Shown one piece after another: positions 11,517-22,436 of a DNA stretch of 64,000 nucleotides. The translations under genes were made by a program, and so were the position numbers. The stretch is from assembly GCF_037975245.1 (NCBI RefSeq), contig NC_092579.1:4922001-4986000 (forward strand), read 5' to 3'. Each line of letters begins with the position of its first letter. The first letter of the stretch is position 1. Below the pieces are notes generated by a model. The model did no database searches and was not told the origin of the DNA. It was given only the letters and a program-made list of their open reading frames with translations. Origin of the DNA: Apostichopus japonicus. Its lineage: Eukaryota > Echinodermata > Holothuroidea > Aspidochirotida > Stichopodidae.

Positions 11517-11824
11517 ATAGTTGTAAACAGAAGATCACTGAGGTTAATAGTTTTTTTTTATGATCTTGTGTTGTACTATTGTCGAGTCGGGCAGTGATCT
11601 ATAGTGCTTTGCTACATTCGACGTTAGTTTAAATAACATAGCAAGCCATATTCGTCCAATATCCTACTTGGAAGTTAAATTTTATTACATTTATCACATG
11701 CACATTCCGGTACATGAACCCCAGTAAAAATACTAGCACATTATTACGCACTTCATAAGATACTTAATTGCTTCCCGACACAATTACAGTATTATAAACT
11801 CGTAATATTTACCAGTGTTGTAGG

Positions 11825-11871
<47 letters not shown>
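11825..11871. repeat. TA dinucleotide microsatellite
   Basis: About 23 TA units at the edge of the SINE-containing insert in the duplicated region. The empty second unit has only a few TA units at the same place. Confidence 0.95.
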
Positions 11872-11873
<2 letters not shown>

Positions 11874-11874
<1 letters not shown>

Positions 11875-12000
11875 GAAAATCGTAATGAGTTGGAAAATCA
11901 AGAACAGTGAAAAAACTTTCAGCCTCCACCGGGATTCGAACCACGGGCCTTCCGCTCTGTACGCGGACACCCTAACCACTAGGCTATGGACGCTGATTGT
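11874..12000 (-). mobile_element. tRNA-derived SINE
   Basis: Read on the minus strand, TAGCCTAGTGGTTAGGG (box A type, about 11970-11986) is followed by GGTTCGAATCC (box B, 11932-11942) in the spacing of a tRNA head, then an unrelated tail ending near the TA repeat. The sequence does not fold as an intact functional tRNA and continues into non-tRNA sequence, so it is called a SINE. Confidence 0.75.
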
Positions 12001-12572
12001 TTGTCCAGAGATTCGAAACCGGTAAGGAAGGTCGTAATTCCACTGTAAGCGTTTGTCACCTGTATCGAACAATACTAGTTCTGTTTTTTGGTGACATATT
12101 TTGCCTTACTCTAGAAATCAAACATGATGCTAACCAACTCGAAATCATATATATATATACCATACATTTGCATTGTCTCGGTGGCCTTTCTTGTTTTCTA
12201 TTGTCTATTGTTATTTTCAAGGTCAACACCTAGCTCTGGCAAAGAGGACGCTTGAGTGGCTTCCGTGAAGTTTCAATTTCTCGCTTCAATGGTGCCGATG
12301 ATAGTGACACAGGCAATGTGGGCATAGGCGTAGGAGGCAAGGGGGGGGGGGGCTACAGGCACCTCCAAACCAGATAATATTTACCAGTGTTGTAGGCTAT
12401 ATATATACCATACATTTGCATTGTCTCGGTGGCCTTTCTTGTTTTCTATTGTCTATTGTTATTTTCAAGGTCAACACCTAGCTCTGGCAAAGAGGACGCT
12501 TGAATGACTTTCGTGAAGTTTAAATTTCTTGCTTATTATTGGTGCCGATGATACTAACACAGGCAGTGTGGG

Positions 12573-13168
12573 CATAGGCGTAGGAGGCGGAGGGGGCTGC
12601 AGCCCCCCCCCCCCCCCAATCAAATATTTTTGTGAAAACTCGGGCAATAAATATGCTGAGAATATTTCGGGCACCTCCTGAAAGAAAAGTAAATTGCAAT
12701 GATGTAGCTAAAGGAAATCAATAGTTTACAAAAAATCTCCTTGGTAATTACAATAAAGTTCTAATCTTGCCCGACATATTCGCCATTACTAAAGTAATAG
12801 AGAGTTTTGACAAAATTGGCCCTCCATGCTTTTTCACCATCTACATAAGACATTTCGTTGTTTACATTAGCATCCCGCGGTAAACAGCGCAACTTTAACG
12901 GACTAGCACCTACATATTCGGTAATTCACCAGTGTGTTTTTAAACTTCTGTTATTATTATCATTATTATTATTATGATAACCAATATGGAAGGGTAATAA
13001 TACGGCAAACGATTGTATGTAATTTGCATGCGATGTAATAACCGATGCATGCCTATATGATATGCACATTAAGATGTCGAACGCGCGCGGAGCTTGCGAA
13101 AAATTTGGTTATATTTTTCGGGCAAGTCGTTACAGCCCCCCAAATCAAATTGGGCTCCTACGCCTATG
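12573..13168 (+). mobile_element. hAT-type non-autonomous element, family D
   Basis: A 596-bp element bounded by a perfect 14-bp terminal inverted repeat CATAGGCGTAGGAG. It is flanked by a perfect 8-bp duplication AGTGTGGG (12565-12572 and 13169-13176). It contains a C homopolymer (12602-12617) next to the left end and no transposase frame. A decayed reverse-strand relative lies at 30280-30610. Confidence 0.92.
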
Positions 13169-13176
13169 AGTGTGGG

Positions 13177-14618
13177 GGACGGGAGGGAGGAGCGAGGGAG
13201 GGGGTGATGGTGTGGTGGAAAAAAGATTAAATCAGGGTAATGATAGAGAATTATCAACTGAGTTCATTTGCTATGTCCTTCATTCCAGCTTAAAAATCCA
13301 ATGCATACCTCACGACAATTTTGATCACAATATCTTTACAGGCCTAGATGCAAGTCTACAAATCAATACGATATTCACGTATATAATGCTGTCGCAATGT
13401 CGGTTGCGTCAGTTACCAGTGAGGCACTTGTTATGCCTGATGAAAGGTTGAGGTGAGAGGGGTGGGGATGGGTCCAAGGGACTTCAGCCCTGCTGCCTGG
13501 AGTCAATTAACGCGGACCATTTTAATAGTATCCTTAAGGCAAAACAAAGAGTTTTAAAAGGAGAGCGGGCCTGTCCAGGATCTTGGTCTCTCTTGTGATA
13601 ACGATAGCTATACATGGGCCTAAACTCATAGCTCATTGAGCCTTACCAGTTATGGTCACTTCTCCAAATAAAATGAATTAATTTCAGTACAGCTTAAGTC
13701 ATATATAGTTCAATACAAAACACTGTATATCCCTGTCGTTGGGACCTGTATATTGATCAGCATTTTATACGTTATCTAACAGTATATAGTAGCTTTTGGT
13801 GCGTAAATAGCGTTGTTTCTCAAGAGCATTTAGTTCATCACAACCTGTCGGAAAATGTTCGTCAATTCCAGCCGCGTCGAGAGACGGTTGTGCCCAGGTA
13901 AATGTGACCACACGCCCCAACCTTATCGAATTCTTCATTATTCCTTAGAAGTATTATGAAAATGGGATTAAATTATTATGTATCTCATATTCTTCGGGCC
14001 CTCTAATTGGATCCTGGCTGTACCGCTGGGCCATGTACCCCCAGCCCTCTCGTGCAGGCCTAGTCGTATAGATATAGTATTTATACTTTCATGAAGGATA
14101 CAGGCAAACTCCGGCTGAACACAAATTAAGGTAATCGCCATTTTTTAGTTTCATGTAGCCTAGTTTACGGTAATTTGATGATTTAGGTAACGTTTTAAAG
14201 TGAACAGTTTACGGCGAATCTAGCAGCCTCTACGCAAAAGCTGAAAAAGATTTCAGGGTTAGCGCCCTCTCTTAGCAAAGTTGATTGACCATGATCGTGT
14301 AGACTCGTTAACATCAGTTTTGCGAGTAAAATACCAGCTTAATTTTATCCGTAATCTCTCGTCCGTTTTAGTTTTAGTTTTCGCATTGGGGTGATGGTAA
14401 GATTTGATGGGATGGGAAGGGTTGTTCATCACACAAATTGATCATATAAGGTAGAACATGATGGGTTGGTTCTCTTGCCAGGGCCTTGGACTCGCATTCT
14501 CACTCGGTACGATGTGTCGTATTGTCATTTTAAAAAAATGGTTTTGAACTCGTCCAGAGGTTGGGGATCGGGGCTGGTAGCTTGGTAGAGCGTCCTATTG
14601 AGGAGTCAGTAACGTCAT
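13177..14618. other. Intergenic, nothing recognised
   Basis: Unique-looking AT-rich DNA with a short purine-rich G block at 13177-13205. No exon or repeat could be supported. Confidence 0.4.
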
Positions 14619-14818
14619 CCAGTTGGGACAATTTCCTAATGCTAATACCTTTCTAAACTGTACTCCAATATCATGCTCTCGAAGCACTGGTATTGTCAGT
14701 ACAAACAATTCCTAACCTTGATCTGATAGAAACATGATATTCATACTGCTCGTACTGATAATACGAGTGCTCTGAAGCGGGACATAACACTACAGTATAG
14801 AAAAATTATCCCAGCTGG
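14619..14818. repeat. Imperfect foldback (long inverted repeat)
   Basis: CCAGTTGGGACAATTT at the left pairs with AATTATCCCAGCTGG at the right. Similarity continues inward (for example GCACTGGTATTGTCAGTAC against GTACTGATAATACGAGTGC), giving arms of about 90 bases and almost no spacer. This looks like a foldback-type MITE. No clear target-site duplication was found. Confidence 0.6.
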
Positions 14819-16870
14819 GTGTAACCTTGGCAATAAGAAGGGTTAATCATTACTTAGTTGAAAAGAAGTGCCAATCAGAGGCATACAGCGAATCTAACAG
14901 AAGATAAACACTATTCGCGCCAATATACATATAACGTTGTTTTACTAGATCCCGGGATCTGAATTCACCATAGGCTATAAATTTTACATCACACTAAGGA
15001 CAACATTTGAGAGGTTCAAATGCACTTTTTAACCATACCTTCCGGCTACAATAGTAAACAACATAAATTCTATGGATCGCGTATGGCACGCCAATAGTAA
15101 AAATATTGAAGTCATTCATATGGGTTATTGTAATATATATACACTACGTGACAGTATTTATGGTTTTTGAGGCGCGCTAAAAGTCTCGTTCAAAAGCAAA
15201 ATAACGGACAGTTAAACAACGGTAAAGATATTTTGCAAATTCTACATGTCGATCATCAAATTTACATCATATCTGAGAGAGATTTTAAAATGAAACAACC
15301 ATAACAAGAAATAAGATAAATTTGTCGGGTTGGTAGATCTCGGGTTGCAGCTGGCTAACTGTCCTTTAACATTTTAAACCATGCTGCGAGATATTTTATA
15401 CAGTAGATCTATATAGGAGCAGACATAATCATTATCAGATCTAGACAAATAAGTTAATATTTTGCAGCCATAATTCAACAAACCAGCAATTTACATTTTT
15501 TCTTTGCATTGGGATGGAGATTCTCTTCAAATGCGGTAGCTATTAAAAATATTGTTTGGCGTTTGGTCAAATTTGTTTAACAAATCTACCGAAGAAATAA
15601 AGGGTCTGGAGACTCGTGCATAAAGAAACGTCTAATGCCGGTAATCTGACCTAGTTTCGAATGAGGTGTCAGAAGTGTTAGACACCACCATCGATCCCAG
15701 AAAATACACACACAGCTTGCTACCGTCAGTAATTAGACACTAGTGTACAGTCAGTACACACAGCTGCGGTCAATACCCACAGCACAGTATACAAACGATA
15801 CAGCGATGGACATCTCAGTTCCAGCTAAAGATAACAAGGTATCACGTTGCATTACTGTCTGCATTTCGTAGCGACAGGAACAAAACGTCACTTGCAAGCA
15901 ATGGAAAGTTAACTTTTTTCAGATGGCTGCACGCGGATTGGGTGAGTCTTCAAATGCCTTTAAAAAATCGTTAATGCAATGTCCCTTCTACGCTTCCGTA
16001 TATATGCACGTGTCGAAAAGACTCACTGCATAGCCGTCGATCGCTGCTCGTATTCTCTATTGCAATAACCTGGTTCGGACGTTTTCCAAGCCTGCCGCTA
16101 TGCCCGGAGTTAACTCGTTGAAACGCGGGTTCAAATTGCAGGGCTTATCTGCGGTTACAATTTTAGCTCTACCTATGCTTGCTTGAAGCAAGACCGCGTT
16201 CGTGGGAACGGGGTATAAGTCACTCCGGCCGAGTTTAGATCCCACGCGTTAAACTGATAAATGTTTTCTACCGACATTCGTTTACATCTACATCAATAAG
16301 TATTTAGCGTATATGGATACTCTGATCTTGACGAATCGTCATGTGAGCAGACGACCGAGACTTATACGAACGGTTTTCGAGTTGGTTTAGTCGACGACAG
16401 TCGAATAGCTGACCGATGACTTATTGATGAGACAAATATGCGCTATTTTCATTCGTATATGCATGTATAAGCTTGTTTAATTAACAAACCCGCACATGTG
16501 CCAGACGCATGATTATAAGAGAAAATGCGGGATATAATCGCATTATCTGCTCAGACACAGATAACATTGAGGCTATAAGGTACGTTAATTATCTCTGACC
16601 AGTGCATTAACTGATCGACATGGTTCGCCGGTAGCGATTATTTTTTTTTTGGCAGTACTGTTAATCTATGGGAGTTATTTACCTAATCATATATGCGAGA
16701 CTGCGAGTTTATTCTGACATGTCATGTCACGTATTTGAACATGTAAACAACACTCAATTATCTACACCCTCTCTAGAGAAATATCCATAGGAATATTCTT
16801 GTTTATGAAGGATAGGCCCTATATATATATAGAAAATGGTCCTTTTTTACGTGGATTGCTGCACTTTCTA
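14819..16870. other. Intergenic, no gene recognised
   Basis: No convincing coding exon. A 19-base ATG-containing segment at 15924-15942 sits between a T-rich acceptor-like AG and GTGAGT, but it fits no neighbouring exon phase. Confidence 0.4.
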
Positions 16871-17243
16871 CAGTGGCGTAGGAAGGTACTTTTGAGTGGG
16901 GGGGCTGAAGACTGATGGCCGGCCTGGGGGAGGGGTCTAAGGGGAGGGGGTGTCCCCCTCCCCTTTGGAATTTTTTGCATTTCCAGGTAGCCTCAGATGC
17001 AATTTGGTGCAATATAGCACACTTCAACACCCACTCCATTTTGTAAACTTAATTTTGTATTTTCACCAGGCCTTAGATGCAATTTGGTGCTCCAAATGAG
17101 ATTTTTTTTCTCATTTGGAAATGAAAAAGGGGTTTTCTGACTTGCGAAGCGGGGGGGGGGCGGAATGATACTTCCGCCCCCCCCCCGCTTTTTTCACTGG
17201 GGGGGGCTGGCGCCCCCCCAGCCCCCCGGTTCCTACGCCCTTG
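16871..17243 (+). mobile_element. hAT-type MITE, family A copy 2
   Basis: A 373-bp copy with ends CAGTGGCGTAGGAAGG and, inward on the minus strand, CAAGGGCGTAGGAACC. It has a perfect 8-bp duplication ACTTTCTA (16863-16870 and 17244-17251). It is the longest family A copy and keeps the CCAAATGAGA...TCTCATTTGG hairpin and the tract GGGGAGGGGGTGTCCCCCTC, which can itself fold. Confidence 0.93.
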
Positions 17244-17251
17244 ACTTTCTA

Positions 17252-18319
17252 GATAGATCCTTCCAATAAAGCCGAACTGTGATAATAAGAATGACGAAGA
17301 TTGTCGTAAAAGTGCGCATGCACAGCAATTGTTAAACATAATAATGTCAAAAGTACGTACGTAAAAATGCTATACCTAGCTCGACATATTACAAATTAAC
17401 AAATTGGCATATTTCAGTTTCTCGTGCTCTCATTGGCTAATTTAATTCTTTAGGGTTCTGATTGGACGAAATCGGCATATGTCGAATTGAAACTATCCTA
17501 ATGATATAAAATGTGGATATTTAAACAAAACAATTCCAACGTGGTTTATTCTAGAATTAAAGTAAAAGGTCTGGGCGATGAATTTTGAGGATCAAATTAA
17601 ACCATTGGTCACACTCTCATCTGTCCAAGAGCATGAAGAAGGGTGGCAAAGTTCGATCAATCGTTATCTTAAATATGTTTAAAGGCATTGAAGACTCGCC
17701 CCAAACGGCGTGCCGCCATCTGCAATGTCCATCGCTGTATCGTTTGTACACTGTGCTGTGGGTATTGCCCGCAGCTGAATGTACTGACTGTACACTAGTG
17801 TGTAGTTAACGACGGGGTGGTCAAATTATGAGCTGTCCATGCGTATACATCATAACTGAAATCGTTAAACAGATGGCCCTGTTTTTGGCCTTCACATGAC
17901 GACTTTCCACCTAACGTCATATCCACAACATTTCAGCAAATATGGACAAAAACTCTAGGAGGAGTAACATCTTTTACGTTTTCAGAAAATGACCGATAGT
18001 GACCTTAAATGAACTTCAAATTTATGCAACGTGATCGCATGTATAAAAGCTTAACTCACACAAACCTCTCACGAAATTTCAGCCAAACTTTCAGCCATTC
18101 AAACACGTTGGCAAAAAGAGACACAATTTCGGCAAAAGTCGCAATGTTGCTACACCTCAGCCAAACGCAAATTTCAGCTGAGCTAAAAATGGCAATATGT
18201 CTAACATGTTGAACTACCATGTTTATGCAGAAGAAAAGTATCTTCTGCAGGGCTATAGACAACTGCTACTAACTGAACACCAAGTAACAATGGACAGAGC
18301 TATTCATTTATTTAACATT
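17252..18319. other. Intergenic, nothing recognised
   Basis: AT-rich unique DNA. Short open stretches lack protein character, splice signals or family resemblance. Confidence 0.4.
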
Positions 18320-20990
18320 AAAGGGTATACTCGGTTAGCGCAAGCTAATCTCCGCCGAGGCCCTGAAATGAAATAACTAATAAAGAAATGAAAAAAATAT
18401 AAACATATAAAATAATAATAATAGTAATAGTAATAAAATATAAAGAAATAAGACGACAATGAAAATAAAAATAAAAATTGATATGGCATAAAATACAACA
18501 TGGAACAAACAATGAAAAGAAATTAATTAAGAGCATAATAAATTAATTAAAGTCCTGCATAGAACGTTTAAAAGTATTTAAAGACTTGGCATTCTTACAC
18601 ACCTTTTAATTCGTTCCATTCCTTAGCAGCAACATATGAAAATGTTTTCTGGTGATACTGGGTATTACCACCCTCTAAAAATAAATTATTTCGTGTGGTG
18701 GACCTTAGAGAGTGGTTATGTTTATTATTTGTGTGGCGGAACATTTCCACAACATACTGCGGAGCCAGACCATTTAAAGACCTATACACCATTGTCAATC
18801 TTTTACATTTTAAACGTTTTTCGAGTGAGGACCAGTTTTAAAAAGGTCTACAGATCTATCATCAAATGTTGCATTGAGAATTATTCTTGCTGCAGCTTTC
18901 TTTAAACGACTAAGTCTGAGAACATTTCTGGCATTACTATTTCCCCATACTAAACTACAGTACTCAACAATCGGTAAAATATATCCATTATAAAATAGAA
19001 TACAAGTATTGGTATATCAATGAATGGTTTTATGCGTCTAAGAAGAGCCAATCTACTGGAAACGAGCTTGCAAACAGAATCGACTTGTTCATTCCAAGAT
19101 AATACATTGTCGATTTGTACGCCCAAAATCTTTTCACAGCATACAATTTCAATTATAGAATCTTCAACGGCAATATTTAATTTGTTATTTGGAATGGATG
19201 TCAACCTTTGTCTTGAACCAATCAACATGCTTTTAGTTTTATTACTATTTATAACCATTTCATTTTTCTTGCACCATTTGCAAATATTATATCTATATCC
19301 TCATTAAGTTTAGTATTTAAATCATCCATAGACTTGCCCTTCATATGAAATGTTGTATCGTCTGCATACATGTCCGCATTGCAATAATTAATACTTTGAC
19401 CCATGTCATTAATAACCAAAACAAAGAGCAACGGGCCCAGAATTGACCCCTGTGGCACCCCACATGTTACTGGCAGTAAGGGGGAAAATACACCATTTAC
19501 ACATGTAGATTGTTGTCTATTACATATAAATACGACTTAAGCCATGCAACAGACCTTTCGGAAAGACCATATATAGATAACTTATTTATTAGAATAGAAT
19601 GGTTTACTATAGGTCAAATACTTTTCTCAGGTCTAGAAATACAGATCCTATAAGGTATCCGCTATCAATAGATTTATTCCAGTCGTCGACAATCTTTAGT
19701 AATGCAGTTTCACAAGAGTGCCCTTTTCTAAAACCTGACTGGGACGATCGTATTTTATAGACTAAATGCATTTAAAAATTTGGATAAAGCACCATGAACG
19801 TGTTTTTCTAATATCTTAGATAATACAGGCAAGATTGAAATGGGTCGATAATTGGATACTCTAGATTTAAATCACTCTTGTAAAAGGGAACAACTTTGGC
19901 TTTCTTCCACTTAGAAGGAAAGACGGAGTTTCTGATGCTACTATTCAGTACATGGGTGATACTGTTTGTTATTTCACTAGCAGATTACTAATAAGAAGAT
20001 AGGAGCTAATCCCGTCCAGACCGGTGGCTTTAGTAGCATCCATTGAAATAAGCGCTTTGTAGACAAATTCATCAGTCACCTCTGGAATTTGGAATGCAAC
20101 ATCATTGCGTAATTTGGAAGAAACAAACTCTTTAACACTTGCTAAATAATCATTATCCACATTGTTGTTATAATACCAATAAGATACTTAGACGATACAG
20201 ACGTAAAGAATTCGTTAAATGACTTAGCGATATCGATTGGATCTGTTTCTAGGTTAACATTGTTGATTTTCATATTAGTATCATTGGACTAAACATTTTC
20301 TAAGGATTTGGCAAATAACTTTGGAATCGCCTTTGCCCTCAACAATAGAATCTCTGAAATAACTATGTTAAGCCGATCGAATTAAACTTACAACTTTGTT
20401 TCTCCAGACTCGATATGTCTCTGGATCCTTTAATTTTGACGAACTCCTCATTTTAATGGCATGAATTATCTCAGCATTGAACCACTTGGGCTGATTTTTC
20501 ATTTTGACCTTTTTTTTTGGGGGGGGGGGGGGGAGCATGCTTATTACCAATATTAAGACAAATATTTTCCCAATTTTCTAACGAACGATTTGCATCTGCT
20601 TCTTGCAACACAGATTGCCAAGAACAATTTGTCATGTCTTGCTTGAACGCATTTACATCTAATTTATTTGTCGCACGATATTTCATGGTTTCGTGACCCG
20701 TCTTTTCTGATGATGGTTGGTGTGAGGCAGGGTGTTTCCAAGTGAAATATGTCGGGTAATGGTCACTCGACCTAATTTTTGGATCTTCAGTATTGACAAT
20801 TCGACTTTCTTTAGTCGTATAAATATGATTAATTAATGTGCACGATGAATTTAGTTTCTCTAGCTGCTACCTTTATTGTTTGCTTCAAGTTATACATCTC
20901 CATGTCTGGCATCCACCTTTTGTTACCACCACCTAGTAGATTTATGTGAAAGTCCCCGATAATAACTATATCAGAAAAAGAATTACATGG
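18320..20990 (-). mobile_element. Degenerate non-LTR retrotransposon (LINE)
   Basis: Minus-strand fragments lie in the expected order from high to low coordinates. Endonuclease tail: IIGDFHINLLGGGNKRWMPD (about 20970-20910) and SDHYPTYFTW (about 20770-20740). Linker: KWFNAEI...YRVWRNKVVSLIRSA (20368-20490). Reverse transcriptase: ATKATGLDGISSYLL (19969-20060), MPQGSILGPLLFVLVINDM with catalytic YADDT (19249-19458), and KTKSMLIGS...LGVQIDNVLSW (19100-19258). C-terminal region: LRSTTRNNLFLEGGNTQYH (18595-18700). Stops, frameshifts and a G homopolymer (20519-20533) disable it. The 3' hairpin and flanking sequence match the truncated copy at 7462-8160. It is probably CR1/Jockey-like. Confidence 0.9.
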
Positions 20991-21124
20991 GGCAGCTAAC
21001 ATGAGGCAGCTATACGTGAGCAGAGAGACGCGTTGGTATGTGGAGCTGGCCAGTTAAATTCCTGATATGGCAATGAGGATTTTCTGGTGGGTATAAGGAA
21101 TGCAAAGCCTGTAGTCACTACAGA

Positions 21125-21442
21125 CAGTGGCGTACCTAGAATAGTTGGCACCCGGGGCGGATCCTTTCTTTTAACCCGGGCAAGGGATGCCGTCCTGGGG
21201 GATGGTTCTAAGGGAACGGGTGTCTCCCTCCCTGTATCCCTCTCAAAGCTTTGAGAAAAAATATGGTTTATGAATGGTGGCAAAAACACAAACTGATGCT
21301 ATCTTTGGCAAAATTTTGAACTGATTACACAATAATTTACAAAAATAGGGAAATTTGGGTAGGGGAGGGGCTGTGGCATGGCACCCCAACTGACTGGTAT
21401 CCGGGGCGGTCCGCCCTCCCCGATTAGTACGGTACGCCACTG
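21125..21442 (+). mobile_element. hAT-type MITE, family B
   Basis: A 318-bp element with perfect 12-bp terminal inverted repeats CAGTGGCGTACC and 8-bp target duplications ACTACAGA (21117-21124) and ACTACAGG (21443-21450), one mismatch. GC-rich subterminal blocks CCCGGGGCGG are present at both ends. There is no coding content. The termini resemble family A, so the same transposase may move both (inference). Confidence 0.9.
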
Positions 21443-21450
21443 ACTACAGG

Positions 21451-22436
21451 TGTATGAAGGAACATAGAAGAGGCGGTTGGCTAATAAGTCGTTGCAGTAG
21501 ATTCTGGGTCTGGGTGTCACACACCAACCCCTCCCCAGAAAAATACAATCAAGTTTTGACGTCAAATGGTACATTATGATGCGTATTCAGAATATAAAGT
21601 ACGGTATAGTTTCAGAATTAGCTCTAAACGGAAGTGGTGCTAATAAATACTTTTGATGGATTTGTGTGTGCGGTTGAAAAAGGGGCAGTCTACACCCCAT
21701 AGCAGTTAGCTGAATAGTTAAGATCCCCCAACTGAAACATCCACCCAACCCCCCTCCCCTCTCCCCCTCCAACGACTGACGATAGGAATAGGCTATAACT
21801 ATTTAACTGATCCATTCTCAACCCAAATCCCTTTGCATCGAGACTGTGACTGTGTGCTCATAGTCAAATGTGTCTCACGAGTCCCTTAGAAAGGGATTAG
21901 AACATACACGTGATCTTAGCCAAAATGTCGAAAAAGTAATATCATTTGTCAAAGGGTATTACCGTGCTACATTAAAAATATATCGACATGCATAAATATG
22001 TGAACTACTTACCAGGCCATAAATTGCTTTTATTCATAGCGGCATGATTATGCAATGTTGAAGGAAACGAATGGAATATAAAGTCTATAACAAACGATTC
22101 TATTCAATAACTCAGACAGTATCTACCTCGTCGGCATTTCTGTACATGCATAAATAACAGAGTGGTTTTAATCAATAAACAGATATCCTCGCAACAGTTC
22201 TACGGAATGACGTATATTATAGCAGTGTATGAGCAACTTGGTTTGGCTTTCATCTCCATGCAGGCTGTATCTTCGGTGGAATTTTCTGTATCTTCGGTGG
22301 AATTTTCTTGCAAAGCAATATATAATCAAAGAAACTGCCTGACAATGTAAGTCTGTGGTTATATTCTATGATATATTCGTTAATGATATTTAGAGGATTA
22401 TTTCAAGCTGATACCGTACACCAGTCTACCGGCAAA
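21451..22436. other. Upstream flank of the SLC35G-like gene
   Basis: Any promoter should lie here, but no TATA box or other element could be assigned with confidence. A tandem copy of TGTATCTTCGGTGGAATTTTC lies at about 22266-22307. Confidence 0.35.

Larger units (their letters stand above)
11804..12590. repeat. Local tandem duplication, unequal units
   Basis: AATATTTACCAGTGTTG followed by TAGGCTATATATA occurs at 11804 and again at 12376. Both are followed by the same roughly 180 bp (ATACCATACATTTGC through AGGCGTAGGAGGC), at 12159-12338 and 12408-12590. The first unit carries about 300 extra bases, including a tRNA-like SINE head, inside the TA run. The second unit lacks that insert. Both end in the left terminus of the 12573-type MITE; the first-unit terminus is internally truncated. 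Confidence 0.85.

Noticed and set aside
11920-12000. Functional minus-strand tRNA gene
   Set aside because: Box B is good, but the stems do not complete a cloverleaf and the sequence runs into a SINE body.
15806-15942. Two short ATG-containing candidate exons (15806-15838 and 15924-15942)
   Set aside because: The first has a weak donor, the second ends in a phase that does not fit the SLC35G-like exon, and neither has recognisable protein content.
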